The notes beneath the pieces are model-generated. The model saw only the letters and a list, made by a program, of their open reading frames with translations, did no database searches and was not told where the DNA came from. Below are positions 19,334-31,712 of a DNA stretch of 64,000 nt, in pieces. The DNA is from Anaplasma centrale str. Israel (GTDB taxonomy: Bacteria > Pseudomonadota > Alphaproteobacteria > Rickettsiales > Anaplasmataceae), in contig NC_013532.1 in the NCBI RefSeq assembly GCF_000024505.1, forward strand, positions 1,142,807-1,206,806. The letters run 5' to 3'. A program made the position numbers and the translations under genes. Numbering within the stretch: the first letter of the stretch is position 1; the number at the start of each line of letters is the position of its first letter.

Positions 19334-20311
19334 CTACCCGGAATTACTAGCGGCCAGTTTTTCCGCTTTTAGGATACCAGAGCAACTCGCGCGCACGGAC
19401 TCCATCGAGTCAACACCAAACCCGCGCACTGAATTATCTATTCGCTTTAGCAGCCCTACAAGCACTTGACCAGGCCCCACCTCTACAAATTCTGAGCATC
19501 CGCACCTAACCAGGTACTCTATGCTCTCCCTCCACCTAACTCTGCTAACAACCTGCCGCACCATTAGGTCTCTTATTGCATTGCAGTCAGAATGTGTAGA
19601 GGCAGATACGTTAAAAACCATCTCTACTTCCGGCGGATTCATTTCTAGCTGGTCGACAAAATCACCAATCTCATTACAAGCCAGCCGCATCAAAGAAGAG
19701 TGGAACGGCCCGCTAACACGCAGCTTTATTACCTTCTTGATGCCGGTACCTTCAATGAGCTTCGGCAGCTGCTGCAAGGCGTTCTCAGTACCGCTGACCA
19801 CCACTTGACCGGTGCAGTTATCGTTCGCAACCTCACATATGCCGTATTCTGATGCGCGCGCTGCCACGGCTTCAACCTCACTCAGACTGCCCCCTATTAG
19901 GGCTGCCATGCCCCCACAACACAGTGCAGAGGCTCTATGCATCGCCTTTCCCCTAACGTCTAACAACCTGGCAATGCCGGGCAACCCAATCACTTTAGAG
20001 ACGTGCAACGCCGTGTACTCACCCACTGAGTGCCCCAAAACGTACTTCACAGCATCTGTGATAGGACCGCCTAAATTTTCTTCAAGCGCACGAACCAACG
20101 CGACTGATACAGTCATCAATGCAAGCTGCGCATTACAGGTTGAAGTGAGAGCCTCCTCAGGCCCCTGAAAAATTATCCGGGAGAGGTACCTACCCAGTGT
20201 TTCATCTACCTCATGAAACACGCGACGCGCTGCAGGCGAGCTATCGTAGACCTCTCTGCCCATCCCAACAAACTGCGAGCCTTGGCCAGGAAACATAAAT
20301 ACAACAGACAC
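19334..20311 (-). CDS. fabD: malonyl-CoA:ACP transacylase
   Basis: Moves malonyl from CoA to acyl carrier protein to start type II fatty acid synthesis. It has MFPGQGSQFVGMG near the start, the nucleophile Ser in GHSVGEY, the Arg-bearing LDVRGKAMH, and the His in VSGPFHSSLM. The frame is open to a TTG at 20341, but GTG 20311 has GGGGAG about nine bases upstream and gives the family's usual start. First gene of the fabD-tmk-MFS run. Confidence 0.93.
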   Translation of the reverse strand: MSVVFMFPGQGSQFVGMGREVYDSSPAARRVFHEVDETLGRYLSRIIFQGPEEALTSTCNAQLALMTVSVALVRALEENLGGPITDAVKYVLGHSVGEYTALHVSKVIGLPGIARLLDVRGKAMHRASALCCGGMAALIGGSLSEVEAVAARASEYGICEVANDNCTGQVVVSGTENALQQLPKLIEGTGIKKVIKLRVSGPFHSSLMRLACNEIGDFVDQLEMNPPEVEMVFNVSASTHSDCNAIRDLMVRQVVSRVRWRESIEYLVRCGCSEFVEVGPGQVLVGLLKRIDNSVRGFGVDSMESVRASCSGILKAEKLAASNSG

Positions 20312-20575
20312 AGCTCGGGACTCCCCATGGTACACGGCCAATTATTGCTCACGTGACTGTGGTAGTCAAAGCTATTTTTGCAGACTGTGACGCGGTGGTG
20401 GCGTTGCCTTGTCCAATTTAGCATAGCTAATTGCACTGGTTTCAGCAGAACATATGCACGGTCACGGCTACTGTAACAAGCACCCCAACGGGCGCAACGC
20501 CAGGCCGTGCCAAGCATTGTTTTATAAACATAGTAACGCGTTGAACGCCTGCAGCTGCGCCTACAACTCGCACAA

Positions 20576-20604
20576 TTGACATGCACCCTTTTCCCTGTTA
20601 CCAT
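20576..20604 (+). promoter_or_regulatory. candidate promoter for rpmE-nadK
   Basis: A perfect TTGACA, 17 bp spacer, then TACCAT (4 of 6 match to TATAAT), about 50 bp before the rpmE start. Confidence 0.5.
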
Positions 20605-20653
20605 CCGCGGTTATGTTCGTCTTTGTTTCAATTTTGTTAGGAGGTCCGTGGTC

Positions 20654-20875
20654 ATGAAGAAGGGTATACATCCTGAGGTTCACCCCATCACGGTTATTTT
20701 CACAAATGGTGAGCAGCGTGAAATGCTTTCTACATATGGGAAACCTGACGAAATGGTAAAGGTACACCTTGAGAGTGACAGGTTTAATCACCCCGCCTGG
20801 AACCCAGGGCTTAGGATGAGCAGCAAAAAGAACAGTAGGGCTGCTAGGTTCCTGAGCAAGTTCGGCGATTTGTGA
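20654..20875 (+). CDS. rpmE: 50S ribosomal protein L31
   Basis: Seventy-three residues starting MKKGIHPEVHPITVIFTNG, as in the L31 family. AGGAGG lies about 10 bases ahead of ATG 20654, which fixes the start, although the frame is open back to 20576. The usual zinc CxxC pair is absent, so this is a cysteine-free L31. Its TGA overlaps the nadK GTG (GTGA). Confidence 0.93.
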   Translation: MKKGIHPEVHPITVIFTNGEQREMLSTYGKPDEMVKVHLESDRFNHPAWNPGLRMSSKKNSRAARFLSKFGDL

Positions 20876-21693
20876 GCGTGCAGAGCGCTGTTTTGCCTGC
20901 CAGATGTAAGTATCAAACTGTAGGTTACGTGGCGGCCGGCCCTGCGGAGAGGGAGCGGGTTGGTTGTTTGCGTAGCTTTTACGGCGTGGTAAACCTGGCT
21001 GACGCTCAAGATTCCGCGGTAGACTTGCTCGTAGTCGTTGGGGGTGACGGGTTCATGCTGCACAGCTTGCATAATTATGTAGTGGGTCCCGGTAGGAACG
21101 TGCCTGTATATGGAGTGAGGCATGGTAGCGTTGGGTTCTTGCTGAACCACTGCGTGGATGGCAGCCTTCCACACAAGCTCGAAAATGCAGTTGCAACTGA
21201 GCTGCCTCTGTTGCGTATGGAGGCAAAGGACGTTTATGGCCACACACACAGCGCAATAGCAGTAAATGAAGTTTCGCTGTTTCGCGGCACGCATCAGGCT
21301 GCAAAGCTCAGAATTAAAATCAACGGGAAAGTAGCTATGGAGGAGCTGGTGTCTGACGGCGTGATAGTGTCTAGCCCGGCAGGTAGCACAGCTTATAATT
21401 TCTCTGCAGGTGGGCCCATATTGCCCTTCACTTCTAACATAGTATGCCTCACTGCAATTAATTCTTTCAGGCCTCGGAGGTGGCGCGGTGCACTGTTGCC
21501 GAATGACTCCCTGGTGGAAATTGATGTGCTATCTCCTGAAACCCGCTGCGTCAGCGCAGTTGCTGACTACACAGAGTTCCGCAATATAAGCGACGTCAAG
21601 ATAAAGCAAGACAACAACACAAAGATTACACTTATGTTTGATCCAGAACATGGGCTAGAGGAGAGAACCATAGCAGAACAGTTTCTTGCTTAG
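20872..21693 (+). CDS. nadK: NAD kinase
   Basis: Makes NADP from NAD and ATP. The GGDG motif is present in LLVVVGGDGFMLHSLH, the second motif NE in IAVNEVSLFRG, and the third in SDGVIVSSPAGSTAYNFSAGG. At 273 residues it is full length. The GTG start overlaps the rpmE stop by four bases, so the two are translationally coupled. Confidence 0.93.
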   Translation: MSVQSAVLPARCKYQTVGYVAAGPAERERVGCLRSFYGVVNLADAQDSAVDLLVVVGGDGFMLHSLHNYVVGPGRNVPVYGVRHGSVGFLLNHCVDGSLPHKLENAVATELPLLRMEAKDVYGHTHSAIAVNEVSLFRGTHQAAKLRIKINGKVAMEELVSDGVIVSSPAGSTAYNFSAGGPILPFTSNIVCLTAINSFRPRRWRGALLPNDSLVEIDVLSPETRCVSAVADYTEFRNISDVKIKQDNNTKITLMFDPEHGLEERTIAEQFLA

Positions 21694-21709
21694 TATGCGA
21701 GCGACACTG

Positions 21710-21738
21710 TTGCGTGTGCGCGCTAAAAATTTTATAAT
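21710..21738 (+). promoter_or_regulatory. candidate promoter for guaB
   Basis: TTGCGT, 17 bp, perfect TATAAT. Transcription would start near 21745, which makes the TTG at 21751 almost leaderless and supports the GTG at 21766 as the guaB start. Confidence 0.5.
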
Positions 21739-21765
21739 CGGCAGCGAAGGTTGGCTAGGGCGGTT

Positions 21766-23232
21766 GTGGAAGTTTCCTATTCGTTTGATGATGTTCTGAT
21801 AATCCCAGCAGATTCCAATGTGCTTCCGGCTGATACGGACGTCACGACCTATGTTACAGACAGCGTGCAGCTCCGTATTCCTATAATGTCAGCCGCGATG
21901 GATACGGTGACGGAGTCCAGGCTTGCTATATCTGTGGCACAGCATGGAGGCATGGGGTGCATCCATAAAAATTTATCCATAGAGCGCCAGGTTGCGGAGG
22001 TACAGAAAGTCAAAAAACACGAAAGCTGGATAGTCAGTAACCCTGTAACTGTTTCTCCTGACGCTACATTGAGCACTGCTTTATCCGTCATGAGGAAGCA
22101 TAGCTACTCCGGAATACCTGTAGTCACCCCCCAGCAGAATAAGCTTGTGGGGATACTGACAAACAGAGATGTTCGCTTTGTTGAGAACAAGAATTGCAAA
22201 GTTAGCGACATAATGACAAGTACCAATCTGGTCACCGTGTGCGAAGGCATCAGTCAGTCTGAAGCAACTAGGCTTCTACACAAACACAAAATAGAGAGGC
22301 TCATAGTAACTGACGAGCACGGTTGCTGCATTGGTCTAATAACCGTAAAAGATATTGAGCGGTTTAATCGGTTCCCAAATTCCTGCAAAGATAAAAAAGC
22401 CAGGTTAAGGGTGGCAGCGGCTGTCGGCACAGGAAACAAAGAGGGCATGGAGCGCGCTGAAGCCTTGATACAGGCAGAAGCTGACGTAATAGTGGTAGAC
22501 ACCGCGCATGGCCATTCTGCCAGGGTAATTCAAACAATAAGAGAAATCAAAGCGTTGTACCCTGATGCACAGGTAATAGGCGGAAATGTGGCAACAGCCG
22601 CGGGAGCCCTCGCCCTGGTTGAGGCTGGAGTTGATGCAGTCAAGGTTGGCATAGGCCCTGGATCCATATGCACAACGAGGATCGTCACCGGGGTGGGAGT
22701 GCCGCAATTCTCTGCCATAAAAAACGTCGCGGAAGCGTGCAAGGGCACGGGAGTCAGAGTGATAGCGGACGGAGGCATAAAATATTCCGGGGATATCGCA
22801 AAGTCTATTGCGGCAGGAGCAGATGTGGTGATGATAGGCTCCATCTTTGCCGGCACAGATGAAAGTCCGGGAGACACTATGATATACAACGGCCGGGCAT
22901 ATAAGTGCTACAGAGGCATGGGGTCTGTTGTAGCAATGAAAAGCGGCAGCAGCGGTAGGTACTTCCAGGAAGGCGGGGGAAAATTCATACCAGAAGGCGT
23001 TGAGGGCCGGGTACCTTTTAAGGGAGCAGCGTCTGAGGTTATATACCAACTGGTAGGAGGGCTCAGATCATCCATGGGGTACACCGGAAACAAGGATATA
23101 GAGTCCATGAAAACAAACTGCAAGTTCACCGTAATCACCGCCGCCGGGTTGCATGAAAGCCACGTGCATGGCGTGGCAATTACTCGTGAAACTCCAAATT
23201 ATCACCCGTATTACCAATCCCATAAGGACTAG
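21766..23232 (+). CDS. guaB: IMP dehydrogenase
   Basis: Oxidises IMP to XMP, the committed step to GMP. It starts with YSFDDVLIIPADSNVLP, contains two CBS domains (about residues 95-205), and the catalytic loop GPGSICTTRIVTGVG with its Cys, followed by the flap region near YRGMGSVVAM. About 488 residues, normal. GTG 21766 is preferred because AGGG lies five bases upstream and a promoter sits close by; the frame also allows TTG 21751. Confidence 0.94.
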   Translation: MEVSYSFDDVLIIPADSNVLPADTDVTTYVTDSVQLRIPIMSAAMDTVTESRLAISVAQHGGMGCIHKNLSIERQVAEVQKVKKHESWIVSNPVTVSPDATLSTALSVMRKHSYSGIPVVTPQQNKLVGILTNRDVRFVENKNCKVSDIMTSTNLVTVCEGISQSEATRLLHKHKIERLIVTDEHGCCIGLITVKDIERFNRFPNSCKDKKARLRVAAAVGTGNKEGMERAEALIQAEADVIVVDTAHGHSARVIQTIREIKALYPDAQVIGGNVATAAGALALVEAGVDAVKVGIGPGSICTTRIVTGVGVPQFSAIKNVAEACKGTGVRVIADGGIKYSGDIAKSIAAGADVVMIGSIFAGTDESPGDTMIYNGRAYKCYRGMGSVVAMKSGSSGRYFQEGGGKFIPEGVEGRVPFKGAASEVIYQLVGGLRSSMGYTGNKDIESMKTNCKFTVITAAGLHESHVHGVAITRETPNYHPYYQSHKD

Positions 23233-23599
23233 ACCCCTTGATCATCGACCATATTATTAGTGCGCTGCACCCCTAACGCGTCCTCTTTGTTTGCAATATT
23301 TGGGAATCAACTAAATCACGCTATTATCTTCGGTTATCAAACAAAAACCGCCCCTTACAGTTACAATGCATCTGTGATAATCACTATAGAATCAAAACTC
23401 AGTAACGTTCGCCCAGCAACACAGGGCCAAGGGCACAATTGGATGTTTGGCTTTTGCGAAACAATCACCCAACAGGTGAATTGAAAAGGCCTTTTGGCGG
23501 CCAACAAACTTAGATTGGGTGCAACCGCAACCAAAAGCCGGACCAAACAACAAAAACAAGCGGAGTAACAGCGCAAGCGCGCTACGAAAGGCGACCAAA
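23233..23599. other. intergenic between guaB and 5S rRNA
   Basis: About 370 bp with no supported gene. A short palindrome AAAAGGCCTTTT sits near 23482. On the minus strand just behind the 5S gene a small GCGC stem (about 23570-23583) is followed by a T-rich stretch and might end rRNA transcription, but it is weak. Confidence 0.3.
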
Positions 23600-23715
23600 G
23601 GCTGGCAGCGACCCTCTCTCCCGTGTCTTAAGACAAAGTACCACAGGCGCTGGGAGGCTTAACTTCCGGGTTCGGGATGTTACCGGGTGTTTCACTCCCG
23701 CCATAACCACCAGCC
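23600..23715 (-). rRNA. rrf: 5S ribosomal RNA
   Basis: The minus strand has complementary ends (GGCTGG... CCAGCC), the conserved CCCGAACCCGGAAGTTAAG-type loop and GGGAGAG near the 3' end; about 116 nt. It follows 23S on the same strand after about 70 bp. Confidence 0.93.
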
Positions 23716-23787
23716 AAACGGCCATATAACCAAGCTAGCAGAAAGATCTAGATAAAGCAAGCAGTGTGGTCTTGAACTACACGTACC

Positions 23788-26578
<2,791 letters not shown>

Positions 26579-26743
26579 ATTCGTAGCGATACGTGCAGTA
26601 TCAAAACCACACTATCTATACTTTATCAGCTAATCGAATCGAGATCGTCCTCAGAAAGAGAACAATCCCTACCATTGATCTTTCTACTAACTTGTCAACC
26701 ATCGAGCCACAGACCTCAAGGGCCAGCGCTCCATAGAGCTACC

Positions 26744-26773
26744 ATTCTTAATCAAGAACACAGCGAGTGTCAA
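26744..26773 (-). promoter_or_regulatory. candidate 23S-5S rRNA promoter
   Basis: On the minus strand TTGACA (26768-26773), 18 bp, AAGAAT (26744-26749), about 165 bp before the estimated 23S 5' end. A separate promoter is needed because 16S is not upstream. The rest of 26579-26947 shows nothing else. Confidence 0.35.
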
Positions 26774-26947
26774 CAAATTACTTAAACTTTCCTCATTTGG
26801 TTATAAGTCCACCAGTGTACGTTGTAAGCCCGCTGTCCAGACTCCCCCTCATGGCGCGGCAATATCGGCCGTCACGCGATAACTTAGCGCTTGATAGTGC
26901 ACACATAAGTTGATAGACTGGGGCGACTGCTTACAAATGAGGCGCCA

Positions 26948-27820
26948 ATGGTTGCTGTGCTGGAGGACAGGGTCCTCATTCCGTCTAAGGAAGACCATTA
27001 CATGTATTATAGGGTGCACAACCCCGAAGCCTTAGGGGAAAAAACACCGCTCATATGTGTACATGGCATGGCTGGAAATTCAGCCTGTTTTGACTATTTG
27101 GGACGTGCCGTGTCCGATTTCCCAGTGGTGTCAGTAGATGTTGTGGGGCGCGGCAAGAGCTCATGGCTTAGGGACCACTCCCTCTACAACTACAATACAT
27201 ACTGCACGGACATATTACATCTTGCAAAGCACTTGAAAATCAAAAAGTGCAATTACTTGGGCGTCTCGATGGGAGGGATTATTGCCATGTTTTTGACGGC
27301 GCACTTCCATGATGTACTGTCAATCGAGAAGCTTATACTAAACGATATAGGCCCGTACACCCCGGCACAGCCATTGCAGGCGCTTGTTAAGCTTATGACA
27401 CAGCTACCCACATTTGACGGCAAGGAGCAGGCAAAGCAGTATCTCAAGGATGCATTGCGCCACTCCGGCATAGTAGAGGAAGAGCATTGGGACCACCTTG
27501 TGCGGCATAGAATTGTGGAAAAGGACGGCGGTTACGTGTTAACCCTAGACCCAGGCATTGGCGCCCAGCTTTCTGCTGAAATCCAGCAGAGCAGCAGTGG
27601 CGATTGGGATATCTGGGACGTGTGGGATAAGATGCAGTGCGGCGGGATTTTAGTGCTGAAGGGCGAGCATTCAGCTTATTTAACCTCGGAGACTTTGCGA
27701 AAAATGCTGGCGTCGAAACGCGATATTAGCCACATAGAATATCCGGGTATAGGGCACCCACCCTCCGTTATGGTGGAGAGCCGGATAAGGGATGTACAGC
27801 AATTTATTAGGGAAGACTGA
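26948..27820 (+). CDS. alpha/beta hydrolase
   Basis: A 290-residue alpha/beta-hydrolase fold protein. The oxyanion region is ICVHGMAGNSACFDYLG, the nucleophile elbow YLGVSMGGIIAMF (GxSxG) and the catalytic His in YPGIGHPPSVM. Substrate is unknown; the family includes esterases, lipases and epoxide hydrolases. It is directly followed by pdhA on the same strand, and the longest pdhA frame even overlaps its 3' end. Confidence 0.85.
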   Translation: MVAVLEDRVLIPSKEDHYMYYRVHNPEALGEKTPLICVHGMAGNSACFDYLGRAVSDFPVVSVDVVGRGKSSWLRDHSLYNYNTYCTDILHLAKHLKIKKCNYLGVSMGGIIAMFLTAHFHDVLSIEKLILNDIGPYTPAQPLQALVKLMTQLPTFDGKEQAKQYLKDALRHSGIVEEEHWDHLVRHRIVEKDGGYVLTLDPGIGAQLSAEIQQSSSGDWDIWDVWDKMQCGGILVLKGEHSAYLTSETLRKMLASKRDISHIEYPGIGHPPSVMVESRIRDVQQFIRED

Positions 27821-27911
27821 TCAACACTGGGCACTGCACAGTGGTGCCGGCAGCATCATAAATACCTTGAACACCGTTGCTTTACGAGGTAGTAACGAAC
27901 CCTATTGGAGT

Positions 27912-28910
27912 GTGTTAGGTAGATTTGTGAATAAGAGCAAGCGTCATTCAGCCATCTCTGACGAGCAGGTGGTCAAGTCCTATCACGACATGCTATTAAT
28001 GCGCAGATTCGAAGAAAAAGTGGGCCAGCTGTACGGTATGGGCCTCATACGGGGGTTTTGTCATCTGTACATAGGGCAAGAGGCAATAGCGGTAGGCTTG
28101 CAAAATGTGCTTAGCAGCGAAGATTCTATAGTTACCAGCTACAGGGAGCATGGTTTCATGCTCACATCTGGAGAAAGCGCAAATACTATACTAGCAGAGC
28201 TGATGGGCAAGGGAACCGGGTGCTCCAAGGGTAAGGGTGGTTCTATGCACATGTTTAATGTAGCAAAGAATTTTTTCGGCGGGCATGGAATTGTAGGCGC
28301 GCAAGTACCTATAGGAACAGGTATTGCATTCGCTGAACAGTATAAAAAAGGCAAGGGGGTAGTTTTTACATGCCTGGGAGACGGTGCGATGAATCAGGGG
28401 CAGGTTTATGAGTCCTTCAACATGGCATCGTTGTGGAAGCTCCCGGTGGTGTATGTGGTGGAGAATAACGAGTATGCCATGGGCACCTCGGTTCCAAGGT
28501 CTTCATCCGTTGTTGAGCTGTACAGACGCGGAGAGGGCTGTGGCGTGCCGGGTAGCCAGGTAGACGGCATGGACATTTTTGCTGTAATCGAGGCGGCAAG
28601 TAATGCAGCAGAGCTTTGCAGGAATGGCAACGGCCCCGTCTTGCTGGAGATGAAAACTTATCGCTTTAGAGGGCATTCAATGTCAGACCCAGCAAAGTAT
28701 AGGACAAGGCAAGAAGTTGATGAGGTGCGGGATAGTAGAGACCCATTGTGCCGGTTGAAGGAGTATGTACTGAAGCACAAAATTGCACCTGAAAGCACTC
28801 TTGATGGTTTTGAGAAGCAGGTCCGCGAAATAGTTAACGGGGCTGTAGAGTTTGCACAAAGTAGTCCGGAGCCTGAAGCTGGGGAGTTGTATACGGATGT
28901 GTACAAGTAG
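27912..28910 (+). CDS. pdhA: pyruvate dehydrogenase E1 component, alpha subunit
   Basis: With PdhB (54484-55479) it decarboxylates pyruvate and feeds the E2 lipoyl domain. Features: YHDMLLMRRFEEKVGQLYGMG at the start, GFCHLYIGQEA, and the thiamine-diphosphate motif GDGAMNQGQVYESFN running to ENNEYAMGT, plus RYR-like YRFRGHSMSDP phosphorylation-loop equivalent. The frame is open to ATG 27792 inside the hydrolase gene. GTG 27912 (TTGGAG upstream) or GTG 27927 gives the normal family start. pdhA and pdhB are about 26 kb apart, unlike the adjacent pair in many bacteria. Confidence 0.92.
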   Translation: MLGRFVNKSKRHSAISDEQVVKSYHDMLLMRRFEEKVGQLYGMGLIRGFCHLYIGQEAIAVGLQNVLSSEDSIVTSYREHGFMLTSGESANTILAELMGKGTGCSKGKGGSMHMFNVAKNFFGGHGIVGAQVPIGTGIAFAEQYKKGKGVVFTCLGDGAMNQGQVYESFNMASLWKLPVVYVVENNEYAMGTSVPRSSSVVELYRRGEGCGVPGSQVDGMDIFAVIEAASNAAELCRNGNGPVLLEMKTYRFRGHSMSDPAKYRTRQEVDEVRDSRDPLCRLKEYVLKHKIAPESTLDGFEKQVREIVNGAVEFAQSSPEPEAGELYTDVYK

Positions 28911-29160
28911 CAACGAGTCGCACTCGCCGCGTCCAGATCGGAGTTGCGCGGCTGGTTGAGGTGGGGTTGTTGTTGGATGTGGGCACGCACTACCGGTGCT
29001 GGAAGCAATCACACGCTGGTAATTCAGTAGTGGCTTTACACGGAACTGACCTGTTTTTAATAACGCGCGTGGCAATAAAACGCAATTTTTCCTATTGATT
29101 GGTTGCAGATTGACGCATTAGTGCTAGACTTAGGGCAGGTGTTCGTTTATACCGTAGCTT

Positions 29161-29973
29161 ATGAAAAAGGCTTTCATGGTTTGTGCTGTAGCGCTGTTGT
29201 GCAGCTCGGCTGCTTTTGGTAAGCAGGAGCCGCGCTCTATAGCCGCTGATGACCACATAAAGGTTATGAACTTTAACCCTCAGTCCATACACAGGTACAC
29301 GGGGTTCTATGGGTACCAGTCTAGCATATTGTTTGAGGCTGGTGAGGTTATTGATACGGTCTCCATGGGGGATTCAACCGGGTGGCAGTTGGTGCCGAAG
29401 GGGAATAGGCTGTTCATAAAGCCCGTTGGGGATAATGCAGATACCAACGTCACTATAATCACGAACAGGCGCGTGTATTACTTTGAGCTGCACGCTGAGG
29501 AGGCTAGTGGCCTTGATGACCCTAGATTAGCGTATGAGGTCAGGTTCGTGTATCCCGCTGCGAGTAGTGTTGATGCGGCATCGTCATCCGATTTGGGTGG
29601 CGGGGTGTCCTTTCCCACATACCAAAATGATGTACCAGACTTGAGCGACCCTGAGGTTGCCAAGAAGGGGCTAAACTTCGACTATTCTGTGTCACACACT
29701 GCTGGTTCTGCAAATATCGTCCCTATTAGGGTGTTTGATGATCGCAAGTTCACCTATATGCAGTTTTCCAACGTTAGCGGTGACCTTCCCTCCATCTTCA
29801 ATGTTGACGCTGAGGGGTATGAGTCTCTTGTGAACTTTAGAATCGTGGGTGACTATGTGGTGGTGGAGCGCGTCTCTCCGGCTTTTACGCTACGGTATGG
29901 TTCCAGTACTGCCTGCGTGTTTAACGAGAAGCTGTACCGCACATCCTCTACATCCAGAAGGGGACGTGGGTAG
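29161..29973 (+). CDS. virB9: type IV secretion system protein VirB9 paralog
   Basis: Signal peptide MKKAFMVCAVALLCSSAAFG, then a VirB9/CagX domain of about 250 residues. Recognisable segments are VMNFNPQSIHRYTGFYGYQS, ILFEAGEVIDTVSMGDSTGW, TNVTIITNRRVYYFEL, and in the C-terminal half FDDRKFTYMQFSN. VirB9 forms the outer-membrane core of the secretion channel with VirB7 and VirB10. No other channel gene adjoins it, which fits the dispersed secondary VirB9 copy (VirB9-2 type) known in Anaplasma. trxA follows 20 bp downstream. Confidence 0.93.
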   Translation: MKKAFMVCAVALLCSSAAFGKQEPRSIAADDHIKVMNFNPQSIHRYTGFYGYQSSILFEAGEVIDTVSMGDSTGWQLVPKGNRLFIKPVGDNADTNVTIITNRRVYYFELHAEEASGLDDPRLAYEVRFVYPAASSVDAASSSDLGGGVSFPTYQNDVPDLSDPEVAKKGLNFDYSVSHTAGSANIVPIRVFDDRKFTYMQFSNVSGDLPSIFNVDAEGYESLVNFRIVGDYVVVERVSPAFTLRYGSSTACVFNEKLYRTSSTSRRGRG

Positions 29974-29993
29974 GTTTCCTATTGGAGGGGGTC

Positions 29994-30326
29994 ATGTCTA
30001 ACATTGCTGAGGTGGGTGATTCTGATTTTCCCGAGAAGGTCTGCGTCGGGAGCGGCCTGGTGCTCGTGGACTTCTGGGCTCCTTGGTGCGGGCCTTGCGT
30101 GGCCCTTTCCCCTCAACTGGAAAAGCTGGCACAAAAGTACGAGGGTAAGCTGAAGATCTACAAGCTTAACATCCAAAACAATCAAGATACTCCCGTTTCA
30201 TATGGGGTGAGTGCGGTACCTACCTTGGTAATTTTCTCCGACGGGAAAGAGTTATCAAGAGTTGTTGGCGCAAATCTGCAGCAGATCATAGGCGCGATAG
30301 ACAGCGCCATAGGTGCGGGACAGTAA
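29994..30326 (+). CDS. trxA: thioredoxin
   Basis: About 110 residues with the classic active site FWAPWCGPCVAL and cis-Pro loop VSAVPTLVIFSDGK. ATG 29994 has GGAGGGGG directly upstream, preferred over the frame start at 29982. It reduces disulfides of cytosolic proteins. Twenty bases behind virB9, likely co-transcribed; whether that link is functional is unknown. Confidence 0.95.
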   Translation: MSNIAEVGDSDFPEKVCVGSGLVLVDFWAPWCGPCVALSPQLEKLAQKYEGKLKIYKLNIQNNQDTPVSYGVSAVPTLVIFSDGKELSRVVGANLQQIIGAIDSAIGAGQ

Positions 30327-31017
30327 AAGGCCTGTGCGCCAGTATTGCTGTACGTTTTCTCTTTTGTGCGCGCTTCTTGGCCGGCGTCGGCTGTTTTCGG
30401 CTTCGGCGGGTTATGTGGCTGGGTTTCCGACAGCCCGCTGCCCTTGCTTCGATATGCTGTAGCATCCTACTTCTGTCATATGTGTACCTATTTGCGGTGA
30501 GTCCTTGGTTTCTGGACGGGCCATACTCCGTGTGTGGCTGGTAGCGTTCGCAGCTTTTGTGCAGTACCCCGCTTAACCCAAGTTGGAAGAGGTGATCCTT
30601 GCGTACGGTGCATCCGTAGACTCACGTGGCGTGGGCGCGCGGTGGACGACTTGCGCAAGTCCGCAGTAGCTAGGCGCACGGTGGGGTCCCCACACATATG
30701 CGCACACACCGCTCAGAAATGTGCAGCGTAGCCCCGGTATACATCTGTGAAAAACCCTTCACGTCTCAAGCGTAAACAACCCGCACCCTCCGCACGAGCG
30801 GTGCTACACTCATCTAAGCAGCGCGCATATGCCGAGCATTTGTGTGCAACTTCACGCGATGCTGCTTGCGCAGTTTGTCCCTACCCGCGATCAAAATTAC
30901 TGCAACACTTGAGCATCCAGCAGCATATGGCCTGGCCTTTAGGTATACATCAGCAAAAGCCCTTCACGGCTTAGGCGTAAATAACCGGCGCTCCCCGCAC
31001 GCACATACCTACGTACG
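30327..31017. other. 690-bp intergenic region, no supported gene
   Basis: No credible ORF or tRNA. It could hold a small RNA; I could not match the tmRNA, RNase P, 6S or SRP RNA signatures I know. A 60-bp imperfect direct repeat lies in its right half (separate entry). Confidence 0.4.
30736..31001. repeat. two imperfect 60-bp direct repeats
   Basis: Copies at 30736-30796 and 30942-31001. Both begin GGTATACATC, continue with CCCTTCACG, an AGCGTAAA/GGCGTAAA core and end CCGCACG. Two copies 145 bp apart; not CRISPR-like. Confidence 0.7.
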
Positions 31018-31230
31018 TTACTCAAGCTCTTCATCGCCTAAGGACTCAACGTTAAGCGTTATTCCCTTGATAACTTTGTCACAGTACTTGTGCAACTCTA
31101 TACCCCGATTGTACAACTCAACGGTTCTGTCAAGGGACACATCACCGCGCTCAAGCTCTTCTGCAATGCGTTCCAACTCCCGCACCGCCTCTTCAAACTT
31201 ACTCCCACTACTCCCACTATTAATAGACAT
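31018..31230 (-). CDS. xseB: exodeoxyribonuclease VII small subunit
   Basis: Seventy residues with the XseB pattern KFEEAVRELERIAEELERGD followed by LDRTVELYNRGIELHKYC. It partners XseA in degrading single-stranded DNA. Divergent from the complex I accessory gene; no xseA in this window. Confidence 0.9.
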   Translation of the reverse strand: MSINSGSSGSKFEEAVRELERIAEELERGDVSLDRTVELYNRGIELHKYCDKVIKGITLNVESLGDEELE

Positions 31231-31286
31231 TTGCTTAATACCTGTTACACTGCTGCAAATCTTAGCCTTTTCGTCGGTGCTTTCAA

Positions 31287-31601
31287 GTGTCTGGTAGTCC
31301 GAGCTCGCTCACAGCAAGAATACATCGGCCTGCTAGGAACGTCATGCAATCTGGTACTTACGGGAGTGACGTTTGGCTCATGGAGTTTGAACCTTCATGC
31401 TCACTGTATAGGGATTCTCTTATGGGGTGGGTAGGCTCTAGGGATACGGCACAACAAATAAAGCTGCGCTTTTCGAGTCGGGAGGCTGCCATATCCTACG
31501 CAGAAACCCGCGGCATTTCATACGTCGTACTACCAGAGCAGGCCACTAGGAAACAACCGAAATCTTATTCAGAAAATTTTTTGAGGAACAGGGAACTATA
31601 G
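31287..31601 (+). CDS. ETC complex I accessory subunit (NDUFS4/AQDQ family)
   Basis: About 104 residues that match the alphaproteobacterial homologue of the mitochondrial 18-kDa complex I subunit: ARIHRPARNVMQSGTYGSD, WLMEFEP, MGWVGSRDTAQQIKLRF and the end AISYAETRGISYVVLPEQ. The start is a GTG at 31287. It helps assemble NADH dehydrogenase; the main nuo genes are elsewhere. Confidence 0.9.
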   Translation: MSGSPSSLTARIHRPARNVMQSGTYGSDVWLMEFEPSCSLYRDSLMGWVGSRDTAQQIKLRFSSREAAISYAETRGISYVVLPEQATRKQPKSYSENFLRNREL

Positions 31602-31712
31602 GCCCTTTCATGCGCCCCACTGCGACACTAATCTGTTGTGAGGGGGTTCTGACTTATGTTAAAGTACTTGCGCGCGTGGTTCGTACCAGACCTGTAGTTT
31701 GGAAGTGTTAGT

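Noticed and set aside
26580..26947. 16S rRNA upstream of 23S
   Set aside because: Only about 370 bp separates 23S from a protein gene; no small-subunit rRNA sequence is present.
30736..31001. CRISPR-like direct repeats
   Set aside because: Only two imperfect copies, no regular spacer length and no cas genes.
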